Of a stretch of 5,625 nucleotides of DNA, positions 1 through 5,581 are shown in pieces. The position numbers were made by a program, and so were the translations under genes. The DNA comes from an uncultured Eubacteriales bacterium. Lineage in GTDB: Bacteria; Bacillota; Clostridia; Christensenellales; Borkfalkiaceae. The notes beneath the pieces are model-generated. The model was not told where the DNA came from. It was given only the letters and a program-made list of their open reading frames with translations, and searched no databases. The DNA is taken from the NCBI GenBank assembly GCA_900547645.1, contig URHP01000079.1, positions 1 through 5,625 of the forward strand. Direction: 5' to 3'. Numbering within the stretch: the first letter of the stretch is position 1; every line of letters starts with the position of its first letter.

Positions 1-33
1 AAAAATCTGCGGCAGATCTGCCGCAGATTTTTT
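1..33 (-). terminator. Intrinsic terminator of the XRE-family gene (perfect palindrome)
   Basis: Positions 1-32 form a perfect palindrome with two 16-base arms (AAAAATCTGCGGCAGA and its reverse complement). As RNA it folds into a stem closed by a small loop and ends in a run of five or more U on either strand. It lies at the 3' end of the minus-strand HTH gene, and the TAA stop codon (32-34) overlaps the last bases of the palindrome. The symmetry means it could also stop plus-strand transcripts entering from outside the window. Confidence 0.85.
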
Positions 34-511
34 AAACGAGTCCCAACACGGTGATCACCAACACCAGAACAAGCAGGATGACAAACACGACCGCGCGATA
101 GATGCCGTTGCCCGCAAGCCGTTTCCAGCGGGGACGGGAAAAGAATGCGAAGACGAGATAGGCGGCGACGAACGCTCCCGCGCCGATCAGGTACAGCGGC
201 TGCTCCAGAAAATACGCGAGCAGCGCAAACAATACGGCGACGGCAAAACAGGCGACCGCACACACGTACATGCGCCTTGCCGCGCGCTCATCCAGCCGCT
301 TCTGATTTTCCACGTCGTCATCCGAGACGAGTTCGTCCAGCGTGCAGCCCATCTGCGCCGCAATGAGCTTTAAGCTGTCGATGCCGGGATAGCCGAGATC
401 GCGCTCCCATTTGGAGACGGCGGCGCGCGTGACAAACAGCCTGTCTGCAAGCTCTTCCTGCGTCAGCCCCGCATCCGTCCGGTATTGTTTCAGTTTTTCT
501 CCTAACGTCAT
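32..511 (-). CDS. XRE-family helix-turn-helix regulator with three C-terminal membrane segments
   Basis: This is a 159-residue predicted DNA-binding membrane protein. Residues 5-61 form a HTH_XRE (Cro/C1-type) domain, with the typical LTQEELADRL (16-25) and recognition-helix VTRAAVSKWER (27-37) stretches and an LDELV ending. A charged linker (64-80) follows. Three hydrophobic segments at about 81-102, 106-124 and 139-158 would place the DNA-binding domain at the cytoplasmic face of the membrane. The reading frame is open upstream to 562, but the ATG at 511 is chosen because a GGAGG lies 7 bases before it and because the promoter -35 and -10 boxes (534-562) overlap any longer start. Single-gene unit with its own promoter and terminator. 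The architecture is common in Bacillota, where a membrane partner or signal is usually unknown. Target genes cannot be read from this window. It is not a phage repressor by context, as no phage genes are nearby. Confidence 0.85.
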   Translation of the reverse strand: MTLGEKLKQYRTDAGLTQEELADRLFVTRAAVSKWERDLGYPGIDSLKLIAAQMGCTLDELVSDDDVENQKRLDERAARRMYVCAVACFAVAVLFALLAYFLEQPLYLIGAGAFVAAYLVFAFFSRPRWKRLAGNGIYRAVVFVILLVLVLVITVLGLV

Positions 512-518
512 ATCCTTG

Positions 519-523
519 CCTCC
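519..523 (-). promoter_or_regulatory. Ribosome binding site deciding the start of the XRE gene
   Basis: On the minus strand GGAGG is followed by 7 bases and then ATG at 511-509. The longer in-frame start at 562 has no comparable site and would lie inside the promoter, so this site fixes the start at 511. Confidence 0.8.
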
Positions 524-533
524 ATGCCCACCT

Positions 534-562
534 ATCATAGCACAGCGGCAGAAAAATGTCAC
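534..562 (-). promoter_or_regulatory. SigmaA-type promoter of the XRE-family gene
   Basis: Read on the minus strand, GTGACA (557-562) and TATGAT (534-539) are separated by exactly 17 bases. Each hexamer differs by one base from the TTGACA/TATAAT consensus. The predicted transcription start is near 527, giving a leader of only about 15 bases that contains the ribosome binding site. No operator repeat is obvious around it. Confidence 0.75.
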
Positions 563-591
563 GCGACCATTCGTTTCGGCGCATTTTTCCG

Positions 592-624
592 CAAAAACAA
601 ACGACGCGGAGTGCAGGCTCCGCG
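592..624 (-). terminator. Intrinsic terminator of the metallophosphoesterase gene
   Basis: CGCGGAG (605-611) pairs with CTCCGCG (618-624) around a six-base loop. On the minus strand the hairpin is followed by TCGTTTGTTTTT, a T-rich tract interrupted by two G and one C. It begins about 10 bases after the TAG stop of the gene at 635-1519 and lies upstream of the promoter of the next gene. Confidence 0.7.
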
Positions 625-634
625 CCGGATTGTG

Positions 635-1519
635 CTATTTTTTCAATGTGACCGCCACGACTTCGGGGCGGTTGAAAAGGCGGATGGGAACGGAGCTGTT
701 CCCCAGCCCGCGGCTGACGATCATTTTGCCCCCTTCCTCCTCGTAGAGCCCCTGCGTATACTTGGGGAAGAGTCCCTGATTGGGCGCGATCAGCCCGCCG
801 CCCCACGGAAAGCGGAACTGTCCGCCGTGCGCATGCCCCGCAAGCGCGAGATCGACGCCCGCTTCCCGATAGACGGAAAACAGCTCGGGACGGTGCGACA
901 GAAGCACCGTGTATCCGTCTGCCCCCTTCAGCGTCTCTTCCAGCTCGCCGCGCATGATCTGCGCATTTTTTTCCGCTGCCGCCGTCGTGAACATGGGATC
1001 GTTCACGCCCGCAAGCGTGAGGGACGCGCCGTCCCGCCCGATGACGACGGCGCGGTCGTCCAGCACGGTCACGCCCATCGCCTCGATCTGTTCGCGGAGC
1101 GCCGCATATTCCTTGGACACCGCTTCGTGATTGCCCGTCACGTAATAGACGGGCGCAAGACGCACGGCGCGCGAAAAGAAGTCGAGCGCATGTTCCATGC
1201 CGGGACGGCGCTTGTCGATCACGTCCCCCGTGACGACGACCGCGTCCGCCTTCGATTCTTTCACCAGCTCGATCAGCCGCGCCTGATCCTCGCCGAACTG
1301 CGTATTGTGCAGATCGGAGATATGCGCGAACGTGTACCCGTCGAACGCCTGCGGAAGCTTCTCGTCCTTTACGGTGATATGATGAAGTTGTACGGCGGTG
1401 TTCTCCCACGCGCCCCACAGGCAGATCGCCGCGAAGACGACGAGGAGTGCCGCGATGACGATGAGTACGATCATGGTACGGCGATACTTCCTTGCTTCCA
1501 TTTTTCCGTTCACATTCAT
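635..1519 (-). CDS. Membrane-anchored metallophosphoesterase, YkuE/YaeI type
   Basis: This 294-residue protein has an N-terminal membrane anchor (about 16-38, preceded by basic residues) and a calcineurin-like phosphoesterase domain. The dinuclear metal-binding motifs appear in order: DLH (Asp69, His71), GDVID (Asp99), GNHE (Asn130, His131), SHRPE (His209) and GHAHGGQ (His229, His231). The GHAHGGQFRFPWGG stretch resembles the YkuE/YaeI group. Members are extracytoplasmic or membrane-associated phosphodiesterases. Some act on lipid-type phosphodiesters, but the substrate here is not readable. The start is uncertain: the ATG at 1519 is the first after an in-frame stop, and neither it nor Met7 (1501) has a good ribosome binding site. 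Translation may depend on the upstream mini-ORFs (1521-1566). The gene is monocistronic, with a strong promoter at 1603-1631 and a terminator at 592-624. All metal ligands are present, so an active enzyme is likely. Confidence 0.9.
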   Translation of the reverse strand: MNVNGKMEARKYRRTMIVLIVIAALLVVFAAICLWGAWENTAVQLHHITVKDEKLPQAFDGYTFAHISDLHNTQFGEDQARLIELVKESKADAVVVTGDVIDKRRPGMEHALDFFSRAVRLAPVYYVTGNHEAVSKEYAALREQIEAMGVTVLDDRAVVIGRDGASLTLAGVNDPMFTTAAAEKNAQIMRGELEETLKGADGYTVLLSHRPELFSVYREAGVDLALAGHAHGGQFRFPWGGGLIAPNQGLFPKYTQGLYEEEGGKMIVSRGLGNSSVPIRLFNRPEVVAVTLKK

Positions 1520-1520
1520 T

Positions 1521-1566
1521 TTATGTTGTTTTCATGTCGATTTATTCATAAACAGGGCACGCGCAT
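1521..1566 (-). other. Chain of three mini-ORFs in the leader of the metallophosphoesterase gene
   Basis: The minus-strand leader contains ATG at 1566 encoding MRVPCL and stop, ATG at 1549 encoding MNKST and stop, and ATG at 1535 encoding MKTT and stop. The first two stops overlap the next start as ATGA, and the third stop (TAA, 1521-1523) is one base from the ATG at 1519 of the enzyme gene. Only the first mini-ORF has a plausible ribosome binding site (AGGTG, 1574-1578, 7 bases upstream). This would suit translation by reinitiation, but such short ORFs can arise by chance in an AT-rich leader. Confidence 0.35.
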
Positions 1567-1602
1567 CCCCGGACACCTGCCGCACGCGCCGATCCACCCA
1601 CG

Positions 1603-1631
1603 ATTATACCAATTTATGACAAAAATTGCAA
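1603..1631 (-). promoter_or_regulatory. Strong sigmaA-type promoter of the metallophosphoesterase gene
   Basis: On the minus strand TTGCAA (1626-1631) and a consensus TATAAT (1603-1608) are 17 bases apart. Transcription should start near 1596, giving a leader of about 77 bases. It lies directly downstream of the terminator of the preceding gene, so the metallophosphoesterase is an independent unit. Confidence 0.8.
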
Positions 1632-1643
1632 GGCGATCCACAC

Positions 1644-1669
1644 AAAAAAGCGCGCCCGAACGGGCGCGC
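1644..1669 (-). terminator. Intrinsic terminator of the secreted-protein gene
   Basis: GCGCGCCC (1650-1657) pairs with GGGCGCGC (1662-1669) around the loop at 1658-1661. On the minus strand the very GC-rich stem is followed directly by six T (1644-1649). It begins about 20 bases after the TAA stop at 1690-1692. This is a textbook rho-independent terminator. Confidence 0.9.
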
Positions 1670-1689
1670 CTTTCGTTCTGTTTTCCTGT

Positions 1690-2432
1690 TTAAGCGTCCT
1701 CTTTTACGGCATACGAACGGATATAGTCCACCGTAAACGACGTACCCGCCTTTCCGGAGCCGATCGCCATTTCGAATACGTCGGGATCTCCCGCAGTCGC
1801 ATTGCGGAAATCGTACGTTCCGAGGAACACGCGCTCGCCGAGCGGCGCGACCTCGGACTTTCCGCCGTTTCCGAACCGCTCGCCGGTCAGATACACGGCG
1901 CTCGTCTTTGCGTCGTAATCGTTGACGACCGTGAGCGTATACCACTCCCCGTCGAGAAGATAGACGTCTTTGCCGTTATATTGCACCGTCTTCCAACCGG
2001 AGACGTTGTAACGAAGGCGTCCGTCCTCCACCGCATACGTGACGATCTTTTCCCCGTTCGAGGAATTGTTCAGAAACATGATATTGGCAAACTCGTTGCT
2101 TGCCGAGGAATTGTTTTTAAAGCGGATCTCGTGCGCCGTCACGCCGCTGAACGCATCGATGAACGTCTTTTTCAGCGAAACCTCTCCCGAGGAGGGCGTG
2201 CTCAGCGTGACGCCGTCCGCAGAATACGCGATCTGTCCGCCGCCGCTTCTGCTCTCTTCAAAGCCGCCCGGTCTGCCAGACGCGTCGAAGCTCTGTTCAA
2301 AATCGGTTTCCGTAAAGATCTCCGACGACGTATAAGCACGATGTACATGTTCCTGCTGTCCGGGTTTTTCACGGTGGCGGCGCTCATCAGGGCGCACAGC
2401 ATACAAACAGGGATCTTCGACAATTTTGCCAT
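1690..2432 (-). pseudogene. Probable secreted concanavalin/LamG-like protein, frameshifted near the N terminus
   Basis: The best start is ATG at 2432, preceded by AGAGGGA about 8 bases upstream. It begins MAKLSKIPVCMLCALMSAATV, a short basic N terminus and a hydrophobic stretch like a signal peptide. That frame leaves the conserved-looking sequence after the A5 run (T5 on the plus strand, 2365-2369) and stops at 2202 after 76 codons. The downstream frame, open from there to the TAA at 1690, carries a beta-rich domain: a DFEQSFD entry, Asn/Ser-rich turns, GEWYTLTVVNDYD in the centre and SFTVDYIRSYAV at the end, a pattern seen in LamG/concanavalin-like jelly rolls. One extra A in the run would join the frames into about 247 residues. 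I do not recognise the family. Carbohydrate or cell-surface binding is an inference from the fold pattern. It could be a true pseudogene, a phase-variable gene or an assembly error. It has its own promoter and terminator. Confidence 0.6.
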
Positions 2433-2495
2433 GATGTTTCCCTCTCTTTCATATTCGGCGCGGGGGCATTGTACGTGTTCCCGCTTTCCATATTT

Positions 2496-2524
2496 ATTGT
2501 AAAGTATTCGGATATACAAATCAA
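2496..2524 (-). promoter_or_regulatory. Promoter of the secreted-protein gene
   Basis: On the minus strand TTGATT (2519-2524) and TACAAT (2496-2501) are separated by 17 bases in an AT-rich stretch. The predicted transcription start is near 2489, about 57 bases before the ATG at 2432. This supports the start at 2432 rather than the internal TTG at 2406. Confidence 0.6.
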
Positions 2525-2534
2525 TTGCAATTTT

Positions 2535-2555
2535 GACATGTTCCGATTGCATGTC
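2535..2555. repeat. Inverted repeat upstream of the secreted-gene promoter
   Basis: GACATG (2535-2540) and CATGTC (2550-2555) form 6-base inverted arms around 9 bases, about 10 bases upstream of the -35 box. The geometry would fit a dimeric regulator, but arms this short can occur by chance. Confidence 0.3.
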
Positions 2556-2637
2556 CGCGCGCCGTTCCGCCACATTGAAATTTCTGCCGCCAATCGTTTT
2601 TCCGGATATGAACCCGTTGTTTTTTATTTGTTCTACA

Positions 2638-2669
2638 GCAAAAGCCCCGCCGGACGGCGGGGCTTTTGC
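2638..2669 (-). terminator. Intrinsic terminator after the short GMP synthase gene
   Basis: A perfect 14-base-pair stem, 2638-2651 with 2656-2669 (core GCCCCGCC/GGCGGGGC), surrounds the loop GGAC. The outer arms are AAAA/TTTT, so the minus-strand transcript ends in UUUUGC. It begins about 15 bases after the TGA stop at 2684-2686 and closes the guanylate transcription unit. Being symmetrical, it may work in both directions. Confidence 0.88.
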
Positions 2670-2683
2670 CATATCGCGATCGG

Positions 2684-3661
2684 TCATTCCCATTCGATGG
2701 TGCCCGTAGGCTTGGGCGTAAGGTCATAGAGCACACGGTTGACGCCCTTGACTTCGTGCGTGATGCGATCGGTGATGTGCTGCAGCAGCGCAAAGGGAAC
2801 GTCTTCCACCGTCGCCGTCATGGCGTCCACCGTATTGACGGCGCGCAGGATGACGGGATACTCAAAGGACCGTTTCCCGTCCTTCACGCCGACCGATTTG
2901 AAATCGGGCACGACGGTAAAGTACTGCCAGACTTTGCCCTCCAGCCCGTTCTTTGCAAACTCCTCGCGCAGGATGGCGTCCGATTCGCGCACCGCTTCCA
3001 GGCGTTCGCGGGTGATCGCGCCGAGGCAGCGCACGCCCAGACCGGGACCGGGGAAGGGCTGACGGTAGACCATATTGTCGGGCAGTCCCAAAGCCTTGCC
3101 GACGACGCGCACTTCGTCCTTAAAGAGGAATTTGAGCGGCTCGACCAACTCGAATTTGAGGTCTTCGGGCAGACCGCCCACGTTGTGATGCGCCTTGACG
3201 GGACCGCTCTCCAGAATGTCGGGATAGATGGTCCCCTGTGCCAGGAACTCGATCCCCTCCTGCTTTCTCGCCTCTTCTTCAAACACACGGATGAATTCCG
3301 CGCCGATGATCTTGCGCTTTTTCTCCGGTTCGGCGACGCCCGCAAGTTTATCGAGGAAGCGATCCACCGCGTCCACATAGACAAGGTTGGCGTCCATCTG
3401 ATGGCGGAACACCTCGACGACCTGCTCGGGCTCGCCCTTTCGCAAAAGTCCGTGATTGACGTGTACGCACACGAGATTTTTGCCGATCGCCTTGATGAGG
3501 AGCGCCGCGACGACGGAGGAATCCACCCCGCCCGAAAGCGCCAGAAGAACCTTCTTCTCCCCTACCTGTGCTCTGATCGCCTCGATCTGCTCGTCAATGA
3601 ACGCCTTTGCAAGCGCGGGCGTCGTGATGCGCTCCATGGTTTCCGGTCTTACGTTGCTCAT
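2684..3661 (-). CDS. Glutaminase-less GMP synthase (ATP-pyrophosphatase subunit type), second GuaA paralogue
   Basis: This 325-residue protein matches the synthetase half of GMP synthase. The PP-loop is SGGVDS (43-48), followed by [29 protein letters not shown] and PFPGPGL. The C-terminal dimerisation/XMP-binding region ends in KPTGTIEWE. It should adenylylate XMP with ATP and aminate it to GMP. The class I glutaminase domain that fills the first ~195 residues of the neighbouring GuaA is absent; only about 35 residues precede the PP-loop. The ATG at 3661 is certain: AAAGGAG lies 7 bases upstream, so the short length is real and not a truncation. It lies 63 bases after guaA with no terminator between, so it is probably co-transcribed. 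Compared with its neighbour it lacks a short insertion after QGTIYPD..ESG. Substrates could be free ammonia, or ammonia from a partner amidotransferase. A modified-nucleotide role is a less likely alternative. Confidence 0.9.
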   Translation of the reverse strand: MSNVRPETMERITTPALAKAFIDEQIEAIRAQVGEKKVLLALSGGVDSSVVAALLIKAIGKNLVCVHVNHGLLRKGEPEQVVEVFRHQMDANLVYVDAVDRFLDKLAGVAEPEKKRKIIGAEFIRVFEEEARKQEGIEFLAQGTIYPDILESGPVKAHHNVGGLPEDLKFELVEPLKFLFKDEVRVVGKALGLPDNMVYRQPFPGPGLGVRCLGAITRERLEAVRESDAILREEFAKNGLEGKVWQYFTVVPDFKSVGVKDGKRSFEYPVILRAVNTVDAMTATVEDVPFALLQHITDRITHEVKGVNRVLYDLTPKPTGTIEWE

Positions 3662-3689
3662 GATGTTTCTCCTTTGTCATATCCGTTGT

Positions 3690-3709
3690 GCGGCAAAGAT
3701 CTTCGCCGC
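3690..3709. repeat. Near-perfect palindrome between the two GMP synthase genes
   Basis: GCGGC and GCCGC flank AAGATCTT, giving a 20-base palindrome with one mismatched pair. On the minus strand it has no T-tract, so it should not terminate the guaA transcript. On the plus strand four T follow. It could be an mRNA hairpin between the cistrons that affects processing or stability. Confidence 0.4.
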
Positions 3710-3724
3710 TTTTGTCCGTCTCCG

Positions 3725-5260
3725 TCACTCCCACTCGATGGTTGCCGGGGGCTTGGAAGTGATGTCGTATACGATCCTGTTCGCGTGCGGGACTTCGTTC
3801 GTGATGCGGTTGGAGATTTTTTCCAGCACGTCGTAGGGAATGCGCGCCCAATCGGCGGTCATGGCGTCCACGCTCGTCACGGCGCGCAGGGCAATGACGT
3901 TTTCATAGGTGCGGAAATCGCCCTGAACGCCCACCGTCTTGGAATTGGTAATGACGGCAAAATACTGCCAGATCTCACGGCTTAGTCCAGCTTTTGCGAT
4001 CTCTTCGCGGAAGATAAAGTCGGCGTCGCGCAGCGTCTCCAATTTCTCGCGCGTGACCTCGCCCATGATGCGGATGGCAAGCCCGGGCCCCGGGAAGGGC
4101 TGACGCTGTACGACGGAATCGGGAAGTCCCAGCTCCGTACCCACGCGCCGCACCTCGTCCTTGAACAGATCGCGCAGCGGCTCCACGATCTCTTGGAAAT
4201 CGACGACGGAAGGAAGCCCGCCCACGTTGTGATGCGACTTGATGACGGCGGATTTATCCTTGCCGCTCTCGATGACGTCGGGATAGATGGTGCCCTGCAC
4301 AAGAAAATCCACCGCGCCGATCTTTTTTGCCTCGGCCTCGAATACCTTGATGAATTCTGCGCCGATGATCTTGCGCTTTTGCTCGGGATCGGCGACGCCT
4401 TCGAGCTTTTTCAGAAAGCGTTCGCCCGCGTCCGCACGGATCAGGTTCATGCCCAGCTTTCCCTTGAAAACCTCCATGACCTCTTCCGATTCGCCCTTTC
4501 TGAGCAGCCCGTGATCGACGAACACGCAGGTGAGCTGATTCCCGACGGCGCGGTGCACGAGCGTTGCCGCGACGGCGGAATCCACGCCGCCCGACATGGC
4601 GCACAGCACCTTTTTATCGCCGATCTTTTCCTTTAACAGCGCGACCTGTTCGGCGACGAAGCCGCCCATCGTCCAGTCGCCCTTCGCCCCGCAGACGCCG
4701 TAGAGGAAGTTTTTCAGAAGCTGATTGCCGTATTCCGAATGCACCACCTCGGGATGGAACTGCACGCCGTAGATCTTTTTTTCGGGGCTGCCGTAGACCG
4801 TAACGGGGCAGGTGGGCGTCGATGCAAGGATGCGGAACCCTTCGGGCACCCGGGTGACATGGTCGGTATGGCTCATCCAGCAGACGCTGGCGCGCGGGAT
4901 CCCCTCCGAAAGCGGGCTCTGCTCCACAAAGGAAAATTCCCGCTTGCCGTACTCGCTCGAAGCGGCGTGTTCCACTTGTCCCCCGAGCGTGTACGCGATG
5001 AGCTGACAGCCGTAGCAGATGCCGAGCACGGGAATGCCCAGCGCAAGGACGGCGGGATCGATATGGGGCGACGCGGGATCGTACACGCTGTTGGGCCCGC
5101 CCGTAAAGATAATACCGATGGGATCGTACGCTCTGATCTCATCAGCCGTCATGTCGCAGGATTTCAGATCGCAGTAAACTTTGAGATCGCGCACGCGGCG
5201 CGCGATGAGCTGATTGTACTGTCCGCCGAAATCGAGGACGAGTACGCGTTCGTGTTGCAT
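3725..5260 (-). CDS. guaA: GMP synthase, glutamine-hydrolysing
   Basis: This complete 511-residue bifunctional enzyme converts XMP, ATP and glutamine to GMP, AMP, PPi and glutamate, the last step of guanylate synthesis in the cytoplasm. Residues 1 to about 190 are a class I glutamine amidotransferase, with [11 protein letters not shown] at the start, an oxyanion-loop TGGPNSVYD, the nucleophile Cys82 in GICYGCQ, and His169 and Glu171 in VQFHPEV. The ATP-pyrophosphatase PP-loop SGGVDS is at 223-228, followed by [22 protein letters not shown] and PFPGPGL. The protein ends in KPPATIEWE. Length and ends match the usual family size. The ATG at 5260 has GGAG 8 bases upstream and [12 protein letters not shown] is the normal N terminus. 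It follows guaB by 66 bases, but a terminator lies between them and I see no separate promoter. A second, glutaminase-less paralogue follows. Confidence 0.97.
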   Translation of the reverse strand: MQHERVLVLDFGGQYNQLIARRVRDLKVYCDLKSCDMTADEIRAYDPIGIIFTGGPNSVYDPASPHIDPAVLALGIPVLGICYGCQLIAYTLGGQVEHAASSEYGKREFSFVEQSPLSEGIPRASVCWMSHTDHVTRVPEGFRILASTPTCPVTVYGSPEKKIYGVQFHPEVVHSEYGNQLLKNFLYGVCGAKGDWTMGGFVAEQVALLKEKIGDKKVLCAMSGGVDSAVAATLVHRAVGNQLTCVFVDHGLLRKGESEEVMEVFKGKLGMNLIRADAGERFLKKLEGVADPEQKRKIIGAEFIKVFEAEAKKIGAVDFLVQGTIYPDVIESGKDKSAVIKSHHNVGGLPSVVDFQEIVEPLRDLFKDEVRRVGTELGLPDSVVQRQPFPGPGLAIRIMGEVTREKLETLRDADFIFREEIAKAGLSREIWQYFAVITNSKTVGVQGDFRTYENVIALRAVTSVDAMTADWARIPYDVLEKISNRITNEVPHANRIVYDITSKPPATIEWE

Positions 5261-5289
5261 TCTTGTTTCTCCGATTGTTTTTTGATTGG

Positions 5290-5312
5290 AAAAACGCCCC
5301 TGCGGGCGTTTT
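5290..5312 (-). terminator. guaB: Intrinsic terminator between guaB and guaA
   Basis: AAAACGCCC (5291-5299) pairs with GGGCGTTTT (5304-5312) around a four-base loop. On the minus strand the stem ends in five T (5290-5294). It begins about 15 bases after the guaB stop and lies 30 bases before the guaA start. Because the remaining space to guaA is too short for an evident promoter, read-through or conditional termination is a possibility. Confidence 0.75.
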
Positions 5313-5326
5313 CCGTCATACCGTCG

Positions 5327-5581
5327 TCAGTTTCTGACTGAATAATTGGGTGCTTCTTTGCTGATGGAAATATCGTGAGGGTGGCTCTCTCGCAGTCCCG
5401 CGTTCGTGATGCGGACAAATTCGGAATTCTTGCGCAGGTCCTCGATGGTCCGCATGCCGCAGTACCCCATGCCCGAACGGATGCCGCCCACCATCTGGAA
5501 GACGATCTCCGAAATGGTCCCGCGGTAAGGGACGCGCCCCTCCACGCCTTCGGGAACGAACTTGCTTGCGTTCTCCTGGAA
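5327..5581 (-). CDS. guaB: IMP dehydrogenase, C-terminal fragment (contig end)
   Basis: The last 84 residues of IMP dehydrogenase, which oxidises IMP to XMP with NAD+, the rate-limiting step toward GMP. The visible part runs from FQENASKFVPEGVEGRVPY, the end of the active-site flap region, through GGIRSGMGYCG and FVRITNAGLRESHPHD. The Glu-Ser-His near the C terminus is the element that contributes to the monovalent cation site of the neighbouring subunit. The protein ends in KEAPNYSVRN with TGA at 5327-5329. The 5' part, including the catalytic cysteine loop and CBS domains, is missing because genomic sequence ends at 5581. Codons beyond that point come from adapter sequence and must not be translated as part of this gene. 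Its position directly before guaA fits the guanylate pathway. Confidence 0.95.
   Translation of the reverse strand, partial: FQENASKFVPEGVEGRVPYRGTISEIVFQMVGGIRSGMGYCGMRTIEDLRKNSEFVRITNAGLRESHPHDISISKEAPNYSVRN

Noticed and set aside
511..562. Longer start for the XRE protein at 562
   Set aside because: It would begin at the upstream edge of the -35 box, ahead of the predicted transcription start, and has no ribosome binding site; ATG at 511 has both a site and the normal domain start.
318..1418. Open frame of 366 codons on the minus strand spanning two genes
   Set aside because: It overlaps the metallophosphoesterase, its terminator and the XRE gene in a wrong frame, and the sequence is dominated by Arg/Gly/Ala.
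524..1693. Open frame of 389 codons on the plus strand opposite the metallophosphoesterase
   Set aside because: It is antisense to a gene with all catalytic motifs, has Arg/His-rich low-meaning sequence, and has no start signals. Long antisense frames are expected from the GC-rich codon bias.
2360..2372. Programmed -1 frameshift in the secreted-protein gene
   Set aside because: The slip site G AAA AAC is a poor bacterial slippery heptamer and I see no upstream Shine-Dalgarno-like stimulator at the usual distance or convincing downstream structure. An indel is simpler.
2666..3985. Open frame of 439 codons on the plus strand opposite the two GMP synthase genes
   Set aside because: It is a mirror of conserved coding sequence on the minus strand, starts inside the terminator hairpin with TTG, and crosses two real genes.
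5261..5326. Purine riboswitch between guaB and guaA
   Set aside because: The gap is only 66 bases and holds one simple hairpin; it lacks room and the conserved loops of an aptamer.
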